A stretch of DNA of 62,837 bases, from assembly GCA_903907935.1 (NCBI GenBank), contig CAIVQA010000094.1:1-62837 (forward strand). Direction: 5' to 3'. Of this stretch, positions 9,501 through 16,237 are shown piece by piece. How positions within the stretch are numbered: the first letter of the stretch is position 1; each line of letters begins with the position of its first letter. The notes under the pieces are model-generated. The model saw nothing but the letters and a program-made list of their open reading frames with translations. It had not been told where the DNA came from and did no database searches. The DNA comes from an uncultured Francisellaceae bacterium. GTDB taxonomy: Bacteria; Pseudomonadota; Gammaproteobacteria; UBA6186; Azoamicaceae. A program made the position numbers and the translations under genes.

Positions 9501-11745
9501 ATATCAATTTTTTTATTTGTTTAGGGTCTGCACTACTTGCAGATAATGTTGCAATTAATTCTGCAAGATCTGGCAGTGATTTAACCAATTTATTAAGTTC
9601 TTTTAGATTTTTTTCGAACTCCTTCTTACCTATCTCGGCCATACTAAGACTACTAAGTACTTTTATGGCTTTTTCATAATTATCACTTTTTTGTTTTGCT
9701 TCTTTTAAAGGTTTATTAAATTCTTTTAATTTTTTAAATATTTGTTCTATTAATCCTTGTATTTCTGCAGATTTAGTTGGATCCGCAGGCGTTTTTAATT
9801 GTTGAATTAATCCTTTAATTTCTAGAGGTAACGATTCTAATCCATTAAGTTCGTTAATAACTTCTTCTATCTTTTTCTTATCGTATGCATTATCGCCAAA
9901 AAGCTCTTTGCAATTTCTTTGTTTTTTAATAGCATCTGTAACTGTTTTTGTTAAACTACCTACAATTGCGTCAACATCTAATGGTTGTTCTGCATCTTCT
10001 CCTTCATCATGGTTACGTATTTTTTCAGCAACTAATTTAGCAATTTCTTGAACTGTTCTGTGGTCTGGTTTTGAATCCCTATTTTGTCTCCTTAAAATTT
10101 CACCAACATCTTCTGATAATTTATGCTCCAGTAAAGACCCATCATCTACTGATAACATATGTAAATGACTACGAACCATTGCTAAATTTAATTCTAATTT
10201 TAATTTAGTATCGCTAATATAGTCTTTTAATTTTTGATCATTTTGCTGAGTTCCTTGTAGATTGTTTTCATTTTGAATTTTTTCAATAGCTTTTATTCTA
10301 TCTGGATCATCTTCTCTTCTATTTAAAATCTCAAGCTGATGTACTAGGGCTATTTTTCTACTTTTTAATCGATCTTTTTGAGCATCTATATCTCCTTTCC
10401 CAATCTTTAATCTACCATTACATAATTTACGTAATTCTAAAACAACTTCATATTCGCTAAATTTACTAAGTAATCCCCCAACTTCTTGAGGTGCTTTATG
10501 TTCACCAAGTCGATTTAACTCATCTTTATTTCTTTCTACCCTCCTTTTAATACTGTCGTATTCTTGTTCTGCTTTTCTTGTATCTTCTCTCGCCTTTTCA
10601 AGTTCTAACAATGCTTTTCTTTCTTCTTCTTTAGCATTAATATAATCTACATAAAACGTTGGAAGTATACCTTTAGCTTGGGATACTTCTAGTGTAGCTT
10701 GTGTAAGCTGTAATTTTAATGCTTCTAATTTAGGGGGGTTTTTTTCTTTTTCAAGTGCACTTTTTATGTCATGCTCTTTTTGTTTAGCTGAAGAAAACTG
10801 CTTTATACGTTCTTGATCCAACAAACTAGCTTGTTTATGCTTTCCTTGAGATAATGCTTTTTTCTGTTTTGATTGTTCTACAGATGCATAATGTTGTTTT
10901 TGTTTCTCTTTTTCTATTCTTTCTTTTTCATTTCTATTATTTCTTTTTTCTTCTTTTTCCGTATTATACCGCGTTAATTTATCTTGTATCTTTTGTCTCT
11001 CTTTGTCAGCCTTTTTTTCCGCAGCTAATCTAGTTTCTTTTTCCTCTTTTGTTTCTTGTTTTTTTTCATCTGAACGTGGATACAAAAAACTAGACATTAT
11101 ATCCTGTATTCTTTTATTAGATGGTGCTACATAATCAGAAAATCCTTTCAATAAACTTTTTTCTTTATCGATACCCTTAGGTTCAACTTTGTCTATAATT
11201 TCATTAAGTCTTGCTATTGTTTCATTTAAGGATTTTCCGCTTTGTTGATCTTCTTGTATAGCTTTATCAATTGTCTTAAATAATAATGCATGAATAGCTG
11301 ATTTATACAGTTCGTTAGCAGGAACATCTTGTACCTCTTTATAATATAATTCTGAAAAAGATCTTAATAGCTCTGCTAATTTATTAGGATTAAATTTATC
11401 TAAATCTTTAAAATTAGCTGCAACTATCGAAGCATCTTCAGCAAAATCTGGGTTATTAGGAGACACCGCTAAAAATTGAGTTAAATCTGATAATTTAATG
11501 GAATCTGCTTTACCTTGTGATTCTGTATCTATAGAAAGTAAATAATCATAAAGTCTAATGCGAGATTTATTCGCCTTTGCTTTATCTATTCTCTCAGCCA
11601 ATTTTTTTCTTAATGGCACAATAACACCTATATTTGCTAATACACGTTTATATTTAACTTTATAATTAGTTAATATTAAGAATAGACCATTCTTCTGATC
11701 TACTTGGTATATTGGTAAGTTTTTTATACACTCTTGTACATGCAT
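577..11745 (-). CDS. Giant multidomain protein: protein kinase, ankyrin-like, IQ motifs
   Basis: A 3722-residue protein with no signal peptide. Residues 1-1150 are mostly charged coiled-coil-like sequence. A protein-kinase domain spans roughly 1180-1670: glycine loop GNFGDV (1189-1194), AIKK lysine (K1209), catalytic loop HGDIKPKN (1438-1445), DFG (1453-1455), PPE in place of APE (1502-1504), DIYSAG (D1541) and the conserved late arginine (R1654). Degenerate ankyrin-like repeats follow at about 1700-2056 and 2240-2480, on either side of two 89-residue tandem repeats (about 2057-2234). Two perfect IQ motifs sit at 3337 and 3412. All motifs for an active Ser/Thr kinase are present, so phosphorylation of host targets and calmodulin binding are the inferred roles. 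About 230 residues separate K1209 from the HGD motif, a large N-lobe insertion. Secretion into a host cell is inferred from the domain types only. Confidence 0.9.
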   Translation of the reverse strand: MHVQECIKNLPIYQVDQKNGLFLILTNYKVKYKRVLANIGVIVPLRKKLAERIDKAKANKSRIRLYDYLLSIDTESQGKADSIKLSDLTQFLAVSPNNPDFAEDASIVAANFKDLDKFNPNKLAELLRSFSELYYKEVQDVPANELYKSAIHALLFKTIDKAIQEDQQSGKSLNETIARLNEIIDKVEPKGIDKEKSLLKGFSDYVAPSNKRIQDIMSSFLYPRSDEKKQETKEEKETRLAAEKKADKERQKIQDKLTRYNTEKEEKRNNRNEKERIEKEKQKQHYASVEQSKQKKALSQGKHKQASLLDQERIKQFSSAKQKEHDIKSALEKEKNPPKLEALKLQLTQATLEVSQAKGILPTFYVDYINAKEEERKALLELEKAREDTRKAEQEYDSIKRRVERNKDELNRLGEHKAPQEVGGLLSKFSEYEVVLELRKLCNGRLKIGKGDIDAQKDRLKSRKIALVHQLEILNRREDDPDRIKAIEKIQNENNLQGTQQNDQKLKDYISDTKLKLELNLAMVRSHLHMLSVDDGSLLEHKLSEDVGEILRRQNRDSKPDHRTVQEIAKLVAEKIRNHDEGEDAEQPLDVDAIVGSLTKTVTDAIKKQRNCKELFGDNAYDKKKIEEVINELNGLESLPLEIKGLIQQLKTPADPTKSAEIQGLIEQIFKKLKEFNKPLKEAKQKSDNYEKAIKVLSSLSMAEIGKKEFEKNLKELNKLVKSLPDLAELIATLSASSADPKQIKKLILAKIKELEALNSPQLQEQKQQCEKIEKTIDLLSDLRTVKQIVTDIVNDAQKFSKKIKEVEEDIDEKTRKSALQGSGKAEVASAKVKNPEIAALEEALHQEKATLQALQGQLDTEKASSGQKVVQLQTGGPASVEQITLTDLDKRISSHNQRNSIDRWMAETYQKFLSDYQAAIPERITDIIRRKSWKQTERSSVCRGLIDNMRILCEEAKEKLAANSFDTFNGKQYIEDYFLLLQSLINRIPDQNTEIPTYLTSVRATCEENSRRLNGNIRYMEGLIKEEEKCYAAGNLENQAKQSQLSSEIKAQGEKVAAADSKLQERTKFLAANLAATQAEEKRQGEATKREAEIRREVANIEKSMPKEVLSDEDFKEYYIIMKNAIEENAKKKPPSPQILIESKFRQLERGEWYQAYDVLIDVRTNQCILAFQGVRGTATESLAIAKGNFGDVVLGFNLFTNQCDAIKKELDIFIAGGTALDKRGMNAVCSDVQDDRERKQESKVTQEAGLSSFQVQQEIGTRETAFNNMLRHVVHSRKYLEASLKGVMIDVAEKVEAETKGQKKVTFTDDQKEKLWKKEKSKHIWTVQKLLASRKGEFKGDFKEEVLDLNEKFIRETSVDTASAPKEAVDQATLPGNSELYQKWQELDSKDSTIDEHKLSTLRSDVKKRFELAIGFLRGLDELHNGVDGEIAATIHGDIKPKNFKGGKFFDFGTSWLVEQIEEVKTLEEELRKKGKPLPKEKREIGKLDFSKVGTTEFMPPEYMFESCTAEKEVPGGRSEQQKSKPRKSTVVEVTKAGDIYSAGVSLFGYTDLDTYKEAFRLHSPDPDKPPGPKNPGKAFPYTEPYDEQLTIKVNGRIYIRLYDYKEAEASGLELLNALKVLNKQDPNKFGDLYDRLFKLFEKMCHFDPNKRSKSINKALLELNNINNLYQELLKGKTQEKGLAEALKQVQDDKITRASIDKIKKLAENSSINGPDRKPLSLIAAVVSQYYDYQANEISKAFEKIQPGHCCDVLGLTKATEKPAINSALLLAVKDNKPKIFEALFEKLSPKDVINFLTTTSYHNKNRDIVYIAARNNNNEILEIVFKKLDAGATDEASKLEVAKLKEKLILGCSENKSGFMPETGDNLLAWASYHKNETMLKFLAEELKKSFEEQKLPKEQISEKLQLNGADVGATPKSESIFHAVAQNNDVKQFILLCNVFYNNTANPHKEFETLQDIPVDVLIQFGDDKWKGKVSNDLTPFALFFSKNSDFVEVVFDKLNRANTSDREKLLSLLSNNNNNDKLSPIQMAFDDDNNSIMQAIFKYAAITNQEKPLTEADLSELFGKLIEAKKAGTTIDKDTKITFGEEEKSLEEHIKQLGITDEQQQVLLGKATTLTGAEIAATVAAEIKDQVITPPTPKEKPLTEADLSELFGKLIEAKKAGAASLDGATKITFKEEEKSLEEHIKQLGITEIQQQVLLEKAKTLQGTEEAATVVAEIKEQVITPSTVRSEIFNLQNIDGDNVIHDLVRNGNYAIIEEIIGDLNNPQSGVVDRELKKAAFFKALVQQNNKGLTPLSFLMVRPGFVEKDEKIFSLLVDAITEPESKALIGVEEINSKFLNVQQSGKKVQAFLSTAIYNKKYGIAGHIIDFISTLDEVAAFNELAAELQRSPSVVGLDIERNVFHYLFEKGKGPNKEAKTSVFDKISRQLVKGLGLIEGEKNPELRESYEKIISAFGKKDKNDRTPLTLAIESGNYTSIVDFLTNSDISGNFSNTITDILLFPCERESSFIKYLISEPNLNKRNGYIDGILNPIFNSLNLDDQSRVVKEIQRILDSIPETTKKQENYTETIEKLKLITTSYTQDQQDLVQITEISSKLTTFNDEMGRAKSTIERLDPFKPEHEASIEEISKLIVGVNKYLSALEVSINSNEVIKKGIKDNIEGCKKILEETKELLLTKVKDNLTKYDKKALKIVSDVDSNGDKYINFTHWFDAQQLENLQSTGAKVSGDAKKVESDQSWSTGWVEQLSAKGKLFTDIQRLHSDFDALDKKHKYVTSVADDPSNKLQVSVRNLINGIGTFETASKEEIFEVYTSIKDYIKEYGEEACKKTVGEELWATYVEIAGFFDLKFIVTELSQINLTTVQQQDMDKVSFDINTLLSKIDSAKQALADKGQLIKLKNINSAIRDGIANKNDEEIKKSIERKNALLKDFSSKLSGLDSTNEPKLKSLLAEVSTVVKNIYNDILQSKVLDKSRLFEFPEYKDCITSLRSLYEEIRTKYVSNSNLDQILKEHIESYEKHFFDSLTHGKGEAGVKKGEAEVQVLVDLADGTKAKKNPDGTVDLPKDSKVTVTKNAQGEDIVTLQDGATLVVAKYIDMSRSQNQQITQHMVSAGLDFSKFTPANVESISSYKKGEINKYYSLSDEKLKSTQAEEKEANTTRKTELNTRLEELKKLQVKVEQEFSKTGLKLPTGGKEKLVKEVTEGAARLVGALDQGLQAREALYTEQNRKLAEKKGEAVQKAEKLISTEGGEGLYGVERDKTMVLFSAGGARGGGATPAVAMSMDSSTPTAVPSIATSISTTTPTAGSGVLSGGPKEKIVDAKPLEPVPNKEEKATLIQKVFRGFWARKKQEESALDKREEETSFGRSSSIGGSGSSLEDAGGDPAIRDGGVSTTGGRQRVVTKEEHKAATVIQSVWRGARTRREIFEAGVKENVEGLDRYFGEILSKFSSGVLLSIDDIQGVLKDYNSVNEKMIKLGQDKTFIRPESPLQTSIDSVTKKLEQIEAEIIKKIMSIIDDPSNVPNIKNTLQIIEILKKSIEIYNQLLAGTQGRDPNNKEINKEMELLKNSINEKAKVMLEKEYSSLQRDLKTEKGEAKSARKEVVFIREEMSKIERDMPKDLSEKVRREIEAENKTSSKVELAAGKKPVKSKEIIALIAILPNAPESIKRLSKDYSSQFKDFSTEKGDANAARKDFVLFCRQRELMTQKLMTQKKEHQGSGVRL
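5044..5577 (-). repeat. Two tandem 267-bp units encoding an 89-residue repeat
   Basis: Inside the giant gene. Both units encode PLTEADLSELFGKLIEAKKAG, then an IKQLGIT segment and a VITP ending. The start of the unit recurs exactly 267 bp apart (unit anchors end at 5310 and 5577). The DNA is still very similar, pointing to a fairly recent internal duplication. It lies between the two ankyrin-like stretches. Confidence 0.85.
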
Positions 11746-11798
11746 TTACTAAAATAAATCTAAGGTGTTAAAGAATCTGTACAAAATAATTAGTACTA

Positions 11799-11850
11799 AG
11801 GAACGTCTATGGAATATGCACGAAATAAGCTTAGATATTTCGCGCTGGAA
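11799..11850. repeat. Decayed end of a palindromic repeat (family B/C type)
   Basis: The gap 11746-11857 contains GGAACGTCTATGG and GGAATATGCACGAAATAAGCTT. The latter resembles the outer arm of the palindromes at 30600 and 33481 (GGAACGTG, ACGAAATAAGCTCC). No matching opposite arm is seen, so this is at best a remnant. A similar fragment (ATATGCACGAAATA) lies near 32603-32616. Confidence 0.3.
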
Positions 11851-11857
11851 ATATTTG

Positions 11858-13189
11858 CTACACTCCCACACTCCAAGCTGGTAAAAAATGAATGTTTAAA
11901 TTTGCATCATATTCATAAGGGCCATTATAAATATAAAACCCTTGAGTAACTCTAGGTTCATAACGCATAAATTCTCTAAGGTGTTTAATTTTTTTCTGAT
12001 TTTTTTCGATCCCTGTGGTTACCTCAAATGGCAATACTAATGGTTTTTTATCTACCACAAAATCGATCTCGATACCTCCACTAGTACGCCAATAATAAAT
12101 GCGATGCTGCCCTATTTCTCGATCTAACCAAATATTTAATACTTGTAAAAACCAGTTTTCAAAACGATGCCCGATTAATCCGGTTTTAGTAAGAACATCT
12201 AAATTACAAACCCCGGTTAATAAACTAATTAATCCATTATTTAATAAAAACCCTTTAGGAGATTTAGTTAATCTTTTTAAAGTAGAGCCAATAAATGGGT
12301 AGATTTCTTGATACACTAAAGTAGCAATTAAGTAACCTCGATATTTTTTTAAGGTGTCTCTAGCACAACTTAACCCTTGTAGAATCTTTTGATCTTCTCT
12401 AATTGAACCAGTTTGCGTAGCAACAATTTCAATTAACTGTTGATAAAGATTTAAATTGGTAATTTCTTGAATGGCTCGCACATCTTTTTCTAAATAAGTT
12501 TGTAAATAATTACTTAAATATAATAAAGATTTCTGTTCAGACGCAGCTAAAGCAACCTCTGGTAACCCTCCCCATAATAAATAATGCAATAATGACTCTT
12601 CTAGCAGTAATTTATATGGGCTTAATTGTTTAATAGCTCTAGCAATTTCATTACTATCTATAAAATCTTTATTACATACCAAATCTAAAATATTTATCCT
12701 GGGAATTTCGACTTGATGTTTTAAGCTAACAATTTCTGCAACAGAAAATTCGCGTAAATATAATATTTCAATGCGGCCTGCTAAAGTTTCAGCACTTAAT
12801 TGATGTAAAGATAAAGAACCAGAACCAGTTAAAATAAATTTAATGCCTATTGAGTAGCCTTTAAATTTATCGTACAAAATTTTAATTTGATCAAATAATT
12901 CTGGACATTTTTGCGCTTCATCTATTACCACCCAAATCTTTTGCTGTTGTCCAATTAAACACAGCGCTTGTTCTTGGACCATAGCTGTTAATTCATCTTT
13001 AATTATGCGTTGCCTTTGAGCTAAAACATCCATATTAAAGATCACCCAACATCTCGATGGATTATTAGACACATAATTTTGAACTAACGTAGATTTACCT
13101 ACTCTTCTAGGTCCTAATAAAGCAGTAATATAAGGGCCTTCAAAGGATTCATATACACTTGATTGAATGTTTCTAGAAATATAGGTCAT
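11858..13189 (-). CDS. AAA-family ATPase with DUF4143 C-terminal domain
   Basis: 443 residues. The Walker A motif GPRRVGKST is at 26-34 and Walker B WVVIDEAQ has its DE at 90-91, followed by a sensor-like LTGSGS. The C-terminal half ends with EIDFVVDKKPLVLPFEV (about 385-405), which matches the DUF4143 region usually compared with PD-(D/E)XK nucleases. The usual final lysine of EVK is threonine here, so nuclease activity is doubtful. The family (AAA_14 plus DUF4143) is widespread in host-associated and environmental bacteria and has no settled function. It stands alone, next to a toxin-antitoxin locus. A 42-bp perfect palindrome 17 bp upstream of its start suggests autoregulation. Confidence 0.85.
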   Translation of the reverse strand: MTYISRNIQSSVYESFEGPYITALLGPRRVGKSTLVQNYVSNNPSRCWVIFNMDVLAQRQRIIKDELTAMVQEQALCLIGQQQKIWVVIDEAQKCPELFDQIKILYDKFKGYSIGIKFILTGSGSLSLHQLSAETLAGRIEILYLREFSVAEIVSLKHQVEIPRINILDLVCNKDFIDSNEIARAIKQLSPYKLLLEESLLHYLLWGGLPEVALAASEQKSLLYLSNYLQTYLEKDVRAIQEITNLNLYQQLIEIVATQTGSIREDQKILQGLSCARDTLKKYRGYLIATLVYQEIYPFIGSTLKRLTKSPKGFLLNNGLISLLTGVCNLDVLTKTGLIGHRFENWFLQVLNIWLDREIGQHRIYYWRTSGGIEIDFVVDKKPLVLPFEVTTGIEKNQKKIKHLREFMRYEPRVTQGFYIYNGPYEYDANLNIHFLPAWSVGV

Positions 13190-13205
13190 AATTATACAAA
13201 AACGC

Positions 13206-13247
13206 TACTATAATAGTAATATTACATGTAATATTACTATTATAGTA
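13206..13247. promoter_or_regulatory. 42-bp perfect palindrome upstream of the ATPase gene
   Basis: Every base from 13206 to 13226 pairs with 13247 back to 13227, centred on ACATGT. Each arm contains a TATAAT, one per strand (13209-13214 on plus, 13239-13244 on minus). The minus-strand copy is about 50 bases from the ATPase start codon and could be its -10 box. A perfect palindrome over a promoter suggests an operator for a dimeric regulator; a cruciform is the alternative. Confidence 0.55.
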
Positions 13248-13264
13248 TCAAAAATACAATGTAA

Positions 13265-13322
13265 TAGGACTGTTCAGCTAACAGTTAGCTAATATTAATT
13301 AACTGTTCACCTGAACGGCCCT
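13265..13322. repeat. Short imperfect palindrome between the ATPase and abiE
   Basis: Nested arms GTTCAG (13272-13277) with CTGAAC (13311-13316), and ACAGTTA with TAACTGT inside, separated by an AT-rich loop. Outer bases AGG/CCT continue the pairing with wobbles. It resembles none of the larger palindrome families here. Function unknown; a hairpin remnant or an operator is possible. Confidence 0.45.
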
Positions 13323-13434
13323 GTACAATGTAGTCATTATTCTTGACAAACAAAACCAGATCTAACACATAATGTAATATGAAAAATATAAACATAACCA
13401 CTGCAAAATCCCACTTATGTGATCAATTGCACGT

Positions 13435-13455
13435 AACTGTCAAAAAACGACAGTT
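13435..13455. promoter_or_regulatory. AbiEi operator candidate 1
   Basis: Inverted repeat AACTGTC / GACAGTT with a 7-base spacer, upstream of the abiE promoter. The same arms and the same spacer length recur at 13504-13528. AbiEi antitoxins are known to repress their own operon by binding paired inverted repeats, so these are the natural operators. Confidence 0.7.
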
Positions 13456-13468
13456 TTAAACATAAATA

Positions 13469-13496
13469 TTGCAAAAATAACTTGTAACGTTATAAT
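13469..13496 (+). promoter_or_regulatory. Promoter of the abiE operon
   Basis: A -35-like TTGCAA (13469-13474) lies 16 bases before a consensus TATAAT (13491-13496). Transcription would start near 13503, inside the second operator palindrome, which fits simple repression. The ATG at 13541 would have a leader of about 38 bases. No clear ribosome binding site is visible before it. Confidence 0.65.
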
Positions 13497-13503
13497 TATG
13501 TAT

Positions 13504-13528
13504 AAAACTGTCATTTATCGACAGTTTT
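13504..13528. promoter_or_regulatory. AbiEi operator candidate 2
   Basis: Inverted repeat AAAACTGTC / GACAGTTTT, 9-base arms with a 7-base spacer. Its centre is about 71 bp from that of the first site. It overlaps the predicted transcription start, where bound repressor would block RNA polymerase. Confidence 0.7.
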
Positions 13529-13540
13529 GCTATTAAATAT

Positions 13541-14197
13541 ATGGCCAATTTATTAGAAGCAACATTACAACAATACCCACGCCCTTATCTAACAGATATC
13601 GAACTAGCAACATTGTTGGATGGCACGCCAGATAGCCGCTATGGCAAAGTAAAAAGATTATTAGCACAAGGGAAAATGGTGCATATTCGAAAAGGATTAT
13701 ATTGCCTTACTAACACCATAGGTTATTTAAAAAAACCGCATCCATACGAGCTAGCCCAGTATATTTACGGACCATCGTATATTAGCATGGAATCTGCACT
13801 AAGTTTCCATAAACTAATTCCAGAAACAGTTTATACCATTACAAGCGTTACCAACAAACGTGCTAAAGAATTTAAAACTCCATTAGGGATCTTTAGCTAT
13901 CTACACTTACCTATCAAAAATTTTTATACTGGGGTAAAACTAATTAAAGAAAGTGGATCTCAATTTTTTATAGCAACGCCTTGGAAAGCAATTTGTGACT
14001 ATATCTTTTGTTACAAAAAAAACTGGAATAATCCCGAACCTTTAATAGAAAGTTTACGTATTAATTATGAAGATCTACCTCTATTATCTAATGAAGAAAT
14101 AAAATTATTAGATGATTATTATCTTCACAGTCGCATTAATCGTTTTTTAAAAAGTATTCAAAAAAGGAACGTATACGTTCTAAAGGATAGAACATGA
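13541..14197 (+). CDS. abiEi: AbiEi-family antitoxin and autorepressor
   Basis: 218 residues. The N-terminal 60 or so residues form a winged-helix type segment (LTDIELATLLDGTPDSRYGKVKRLL, then IRKGLYCL), followed by the AbiEi core with YISMESALSFHKLIPE and a TPWKAICDYIFC segment. The family is the antitoxin of type IV toxin-antitoxin systems: it represses its own promoter rather than binding the toxin. It overlaps the toxin gene by four bases (ATGA), as usual for this pair. The two operator palindromes upstream support the assignment. Such loci protect against phage by abortive infection or simply maintain themselves; which applies here cannot be seen. Confidence 0.85.
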   Translation: MANLLEATLQQYPRPYLTDIELATLLDGTPDSRYGKVKRLLAQGKMVHIRKGLYCLTNTIGYLKKPHPYELAQYIYGPSYISMESALSFHKLIPETVYTITSVTNKRAKEFKTPLGIFSYLHLPIKNFYTGVKLIKESGSQFFIATPWKAICDYIFCYKKNWNNPEPLIESLRINYEDLPLLSNEEIKLLDDYYLHSRINRFLKSIQKRNVYVLKDRT

Positions 14198-15051
14198 GTG
14201 TTGAAATAATCCAGCAAAAATTACTAACTTATAAATGTCAAACTATTATCGAACAAGAAAATGCTCTTAAAGAAATTGCTCAAGAAATTGCATTAATGGC
14301 TCTTTCGCGTGCTGGTTTTTTTCGGATTGCTGCATTTCAAGGTGGTACTTGTCTTAGAATTTTATATAGCTTAGAAAGATTTTCTGAAGATCTAGATTTT
14401 GTTTTAGAACAACCAAATCAAAATTTTGATTGGGATCTATACATTAAAACTATGCACGAAGAATTTAATGCTTATGGATATATCTTGGAAGCAACTAATA
14501 AATCAAAATTAAATAAAGCAATTAGAACAGCTTTTTTAAAAGTAGATTCAGAAGGTGGAATTTTAGTATTAAAGGATCTAAGAACAAATCTACAAAAATT
14601 ACAAATTAAATTAGAGATTGATATAAATCCTCCAGCTGGCTCAAAATACGAATTAAAATATCTAGATTTCCCATTGCCTTATAGTATTAAAACCCAAGAT
14701 TTACCAAGTTTGTTTGCAAGTAAGAATCATGCTTTACTGTGCCGTAATTATATTAAGGGTCGAGATTGGTATGATTTCGTATGGTACGTATCTAGAAAAA
14801 CTTCGATTAATTTTTTATTATTAAGCAATTCACTTAAACAAACCGGACCTTGGAAAGATCAAAATATTTCAGTTACTCCCAAATGGTTGCTACAGAAATT
14901 AAAAGAAAAAATTAACAGTATAGATTGGGACGATACCAAAAAAGATGTTGCCAGATTTTTAAAACCAAGAGAATTGACTACTCTTGATGTGTGGTCAAAA
15001 AAATTTTTTCTTTCACGACTCGATAAAATAGAAGAATATTTAAAAAATTAA
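14194..15051 (+). CDS. abiEii: AbiEii-family nucleotidyltransferase toxin
   Basis: 285 residues. The nucleotidyltransferase signature is clear: GGT at 50-52, then FSEDLDF with the metal-binding acids D66 and D68, a further acidic strand LEIDINPP near 145-152, and the family motif YIKGRDWYD around 190. AbiEii toxins transfer nucleotides to RNA targets; related enzymes modify the tRNA acceptor end. It follows its antitoxin with a four-base overlap and ends by overlapping the convergent WD40 gene by three bases. All catalytic positions that I can identify are intact, so the toxin is probably active. Confidence 0.85.
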   Translation: MSVEIIQQKLLTYKCQTIIEQENALKEIAQEIALMALSRAGFFRIAAFQGGTCLRILYSLERFSEDLDFVLEQPNQNFDWDLYIKTMHEEFNAYGYILEATNKSKLNKAIRTAFLKVDSEGGILVLKDLRTNLQKLQIKLEIDINPPAGSKYELKYLDFPLPYSIKTQDLPSLFASKNHALLCRNYIKGRDWYDFVWYVSRKTSINFLLLSNSLKQTGPWKDQNISVTPKWLLQKLKEKINSIDWDDTKKDVARFLKPRELTTLDVWSKKFFLSRLDKIEEYLKN

Positions 15052-16019
15052 TAAGGTTTTGGTTTAAAATCATTAGTTACAAAATTTATACCAGCCATAG
15101 CACTAACAAGTACTTCATCTACAATATCAGTTTTCAAAAACTCTGTTAAATCCCAGATCTGAATAGTTTTATCGGAACAATTACCACTTATCAACTGCCC
15201 ATTAGGCAATAATTGTAGATAGCTAATACTACCACGTCCCTGCAAGGATTTAAGACAATTGCCGCTTGATAAATCCAACATTTGAATGATACCGTTATAT
15301 GAGCCACTTATTAATCTAGTATCAGATATTAACTGTATACCACCAATACCACTAAATTCTTGCAGAATTTTATAGCTATTACCACTTTGTAAATCCCAAA
15401 TTCTAATAGTACCATCCGAAGATCCACTTACCAATTTATCATTAGGTAACGATCGTAAAAAATTCACTCTACTAGTATGCGCATTCAAAGTATTAAGACA
15501 ATTACCATTTGATAAATCCCAAATTCTAATAGTACCATCCCAAGAACCTCCACTTACCAGCAACCCATTAGGCAATAGATGTAAACAACAAACACTATGG
15601 AATAAAAATCTATCCATTTGCCCAAAAATTTCAGGTTGATTGCCATGTTGTAAATCCCAAATTAGAACACCACCGTCTAACGAACCACTTATCAAACTAC
15701 CATTAGGCAATAGCTGCAAACAGCTAATACTGCTTTGGAAAGGATCTCGCAATACTTTAAGGCATTCTCCACTTGCTAAATCATAGATCCGAACGGTACC
15801 ACCATACGAGCCGCATGCCAGTTTATAATTAGGAAGTGATTGTATACAGCTAATCCACTCAAATCCTTGCAAAATTCTAAGGTAACCGCCACTTTGTAGG
15901 TTCCAAACCCTGATGGTATTATCTTCACCTGAAATACTTACCAACTCACCACTTGGCAATTGTTCTAAACAAAAAATACTATGATCTATCTCTACAGTTT
16001 TAACCAATATATACCCCAT
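15048..16019 (-). CDS. WD40 beta-propeller protein
   Basis: 323 residues made almost wholly of WD40 repeats: about seven blades, each ending in forms such as TIRIWDLQSG, TVRIYDLASG or VLIWDLQHG, with SGS(W/Y/S)DG turns. It has no signal peptide, membrane segment or attached enzyme domain, so it is a free seven-bladed propeller of the protein-binding kind. Stand-alone WD40 proteins are common in eukaryotes and in some host-associated and multicellular bacteria. A scaffold or host-directed role is inference only. It ends convergently against abiEii. A family B palindrome and the groEL terminator lie just upstream. Confidence 0.85.
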   Translation of the reverse strand: MGYILVKTVEIDHSIFCLEQLPSGELVSISGEDNTIRVWNLQSGGYLRILQGFEWISCIQSLPNYKLACGSYGGTVRIYDLASGECLKVLRDPFQSSISCLQLLPNGSLISGSLDGGVLIWDLQHGNQPEIFGQMDRFLFHSVCCLHLLPNGLLVSGGSWDGTIRIWDLSNGNCLNTLNAHTSRVNFLRSLPNDKLVSGSSDGTIRIWDLQSGNSYKILQEFSGIGGIQLISDTRLISGSYNGIIQMLDLSSGNCLKSLQGRGSISYLQLLPNGQLISGNCSDKTIQIWDLTEFLKTDIVDEVLVSAMAGINFVTNDFKPKPY

Positions 16020-16044
16020 GTCTGATTAGTATATCTAAATAAAA

Positions 16045-16158
16045 GTAACTGCTCGCTCCTCAGTATACTCCTTTGCGAGGAACGTACTGTTTGAACTGGT
16101 CGAAGACCAGTGAGTTACGTACCGCAGCAAAGGAGTATACTGGGGGGTGGGTAGTTAC
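16045..16158. repeat. Palindromic repeat, family B copy 1
   Basis: Outer arms GTAACTGCTCGCTCCTCAG and its imperfect complement ending GTAGTTAC, inner arms GTATACTCCTTTGC / GCAAAGGAGTATAC. The central core has GAACGTACTGTTTGA and GAGTTACGTACCGCAG, which recurs in the copies at 24402, 30600 and 56585. It lies between the WD40 gene and groEL. Confidence 0.85.
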
Positions 16159-16162
16159 AAAT

Positions 16163-16194
16163 AAAAAAGGCGAATTTTTAAAGTTCGCCTTTTT
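16163..16194 (-). terminator. Rho-independent terminator of groES-groEL
   Basis: A perfect 11-bp stem (AAAAAGGCGAA with TTCGCCTTTTT), extended inward by weak pairs, followed on the minus strand by a T run. It starts about 44 bases beyond the groEL stop. The symmetric A/T tails could also stop transcription on the plus strand. Confidence 0.85.
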
Positions 16195-16237
16195 ATAGTT
16201 AAATTAAATATAATTTTACAGTTAAAATTTAAGCCTA

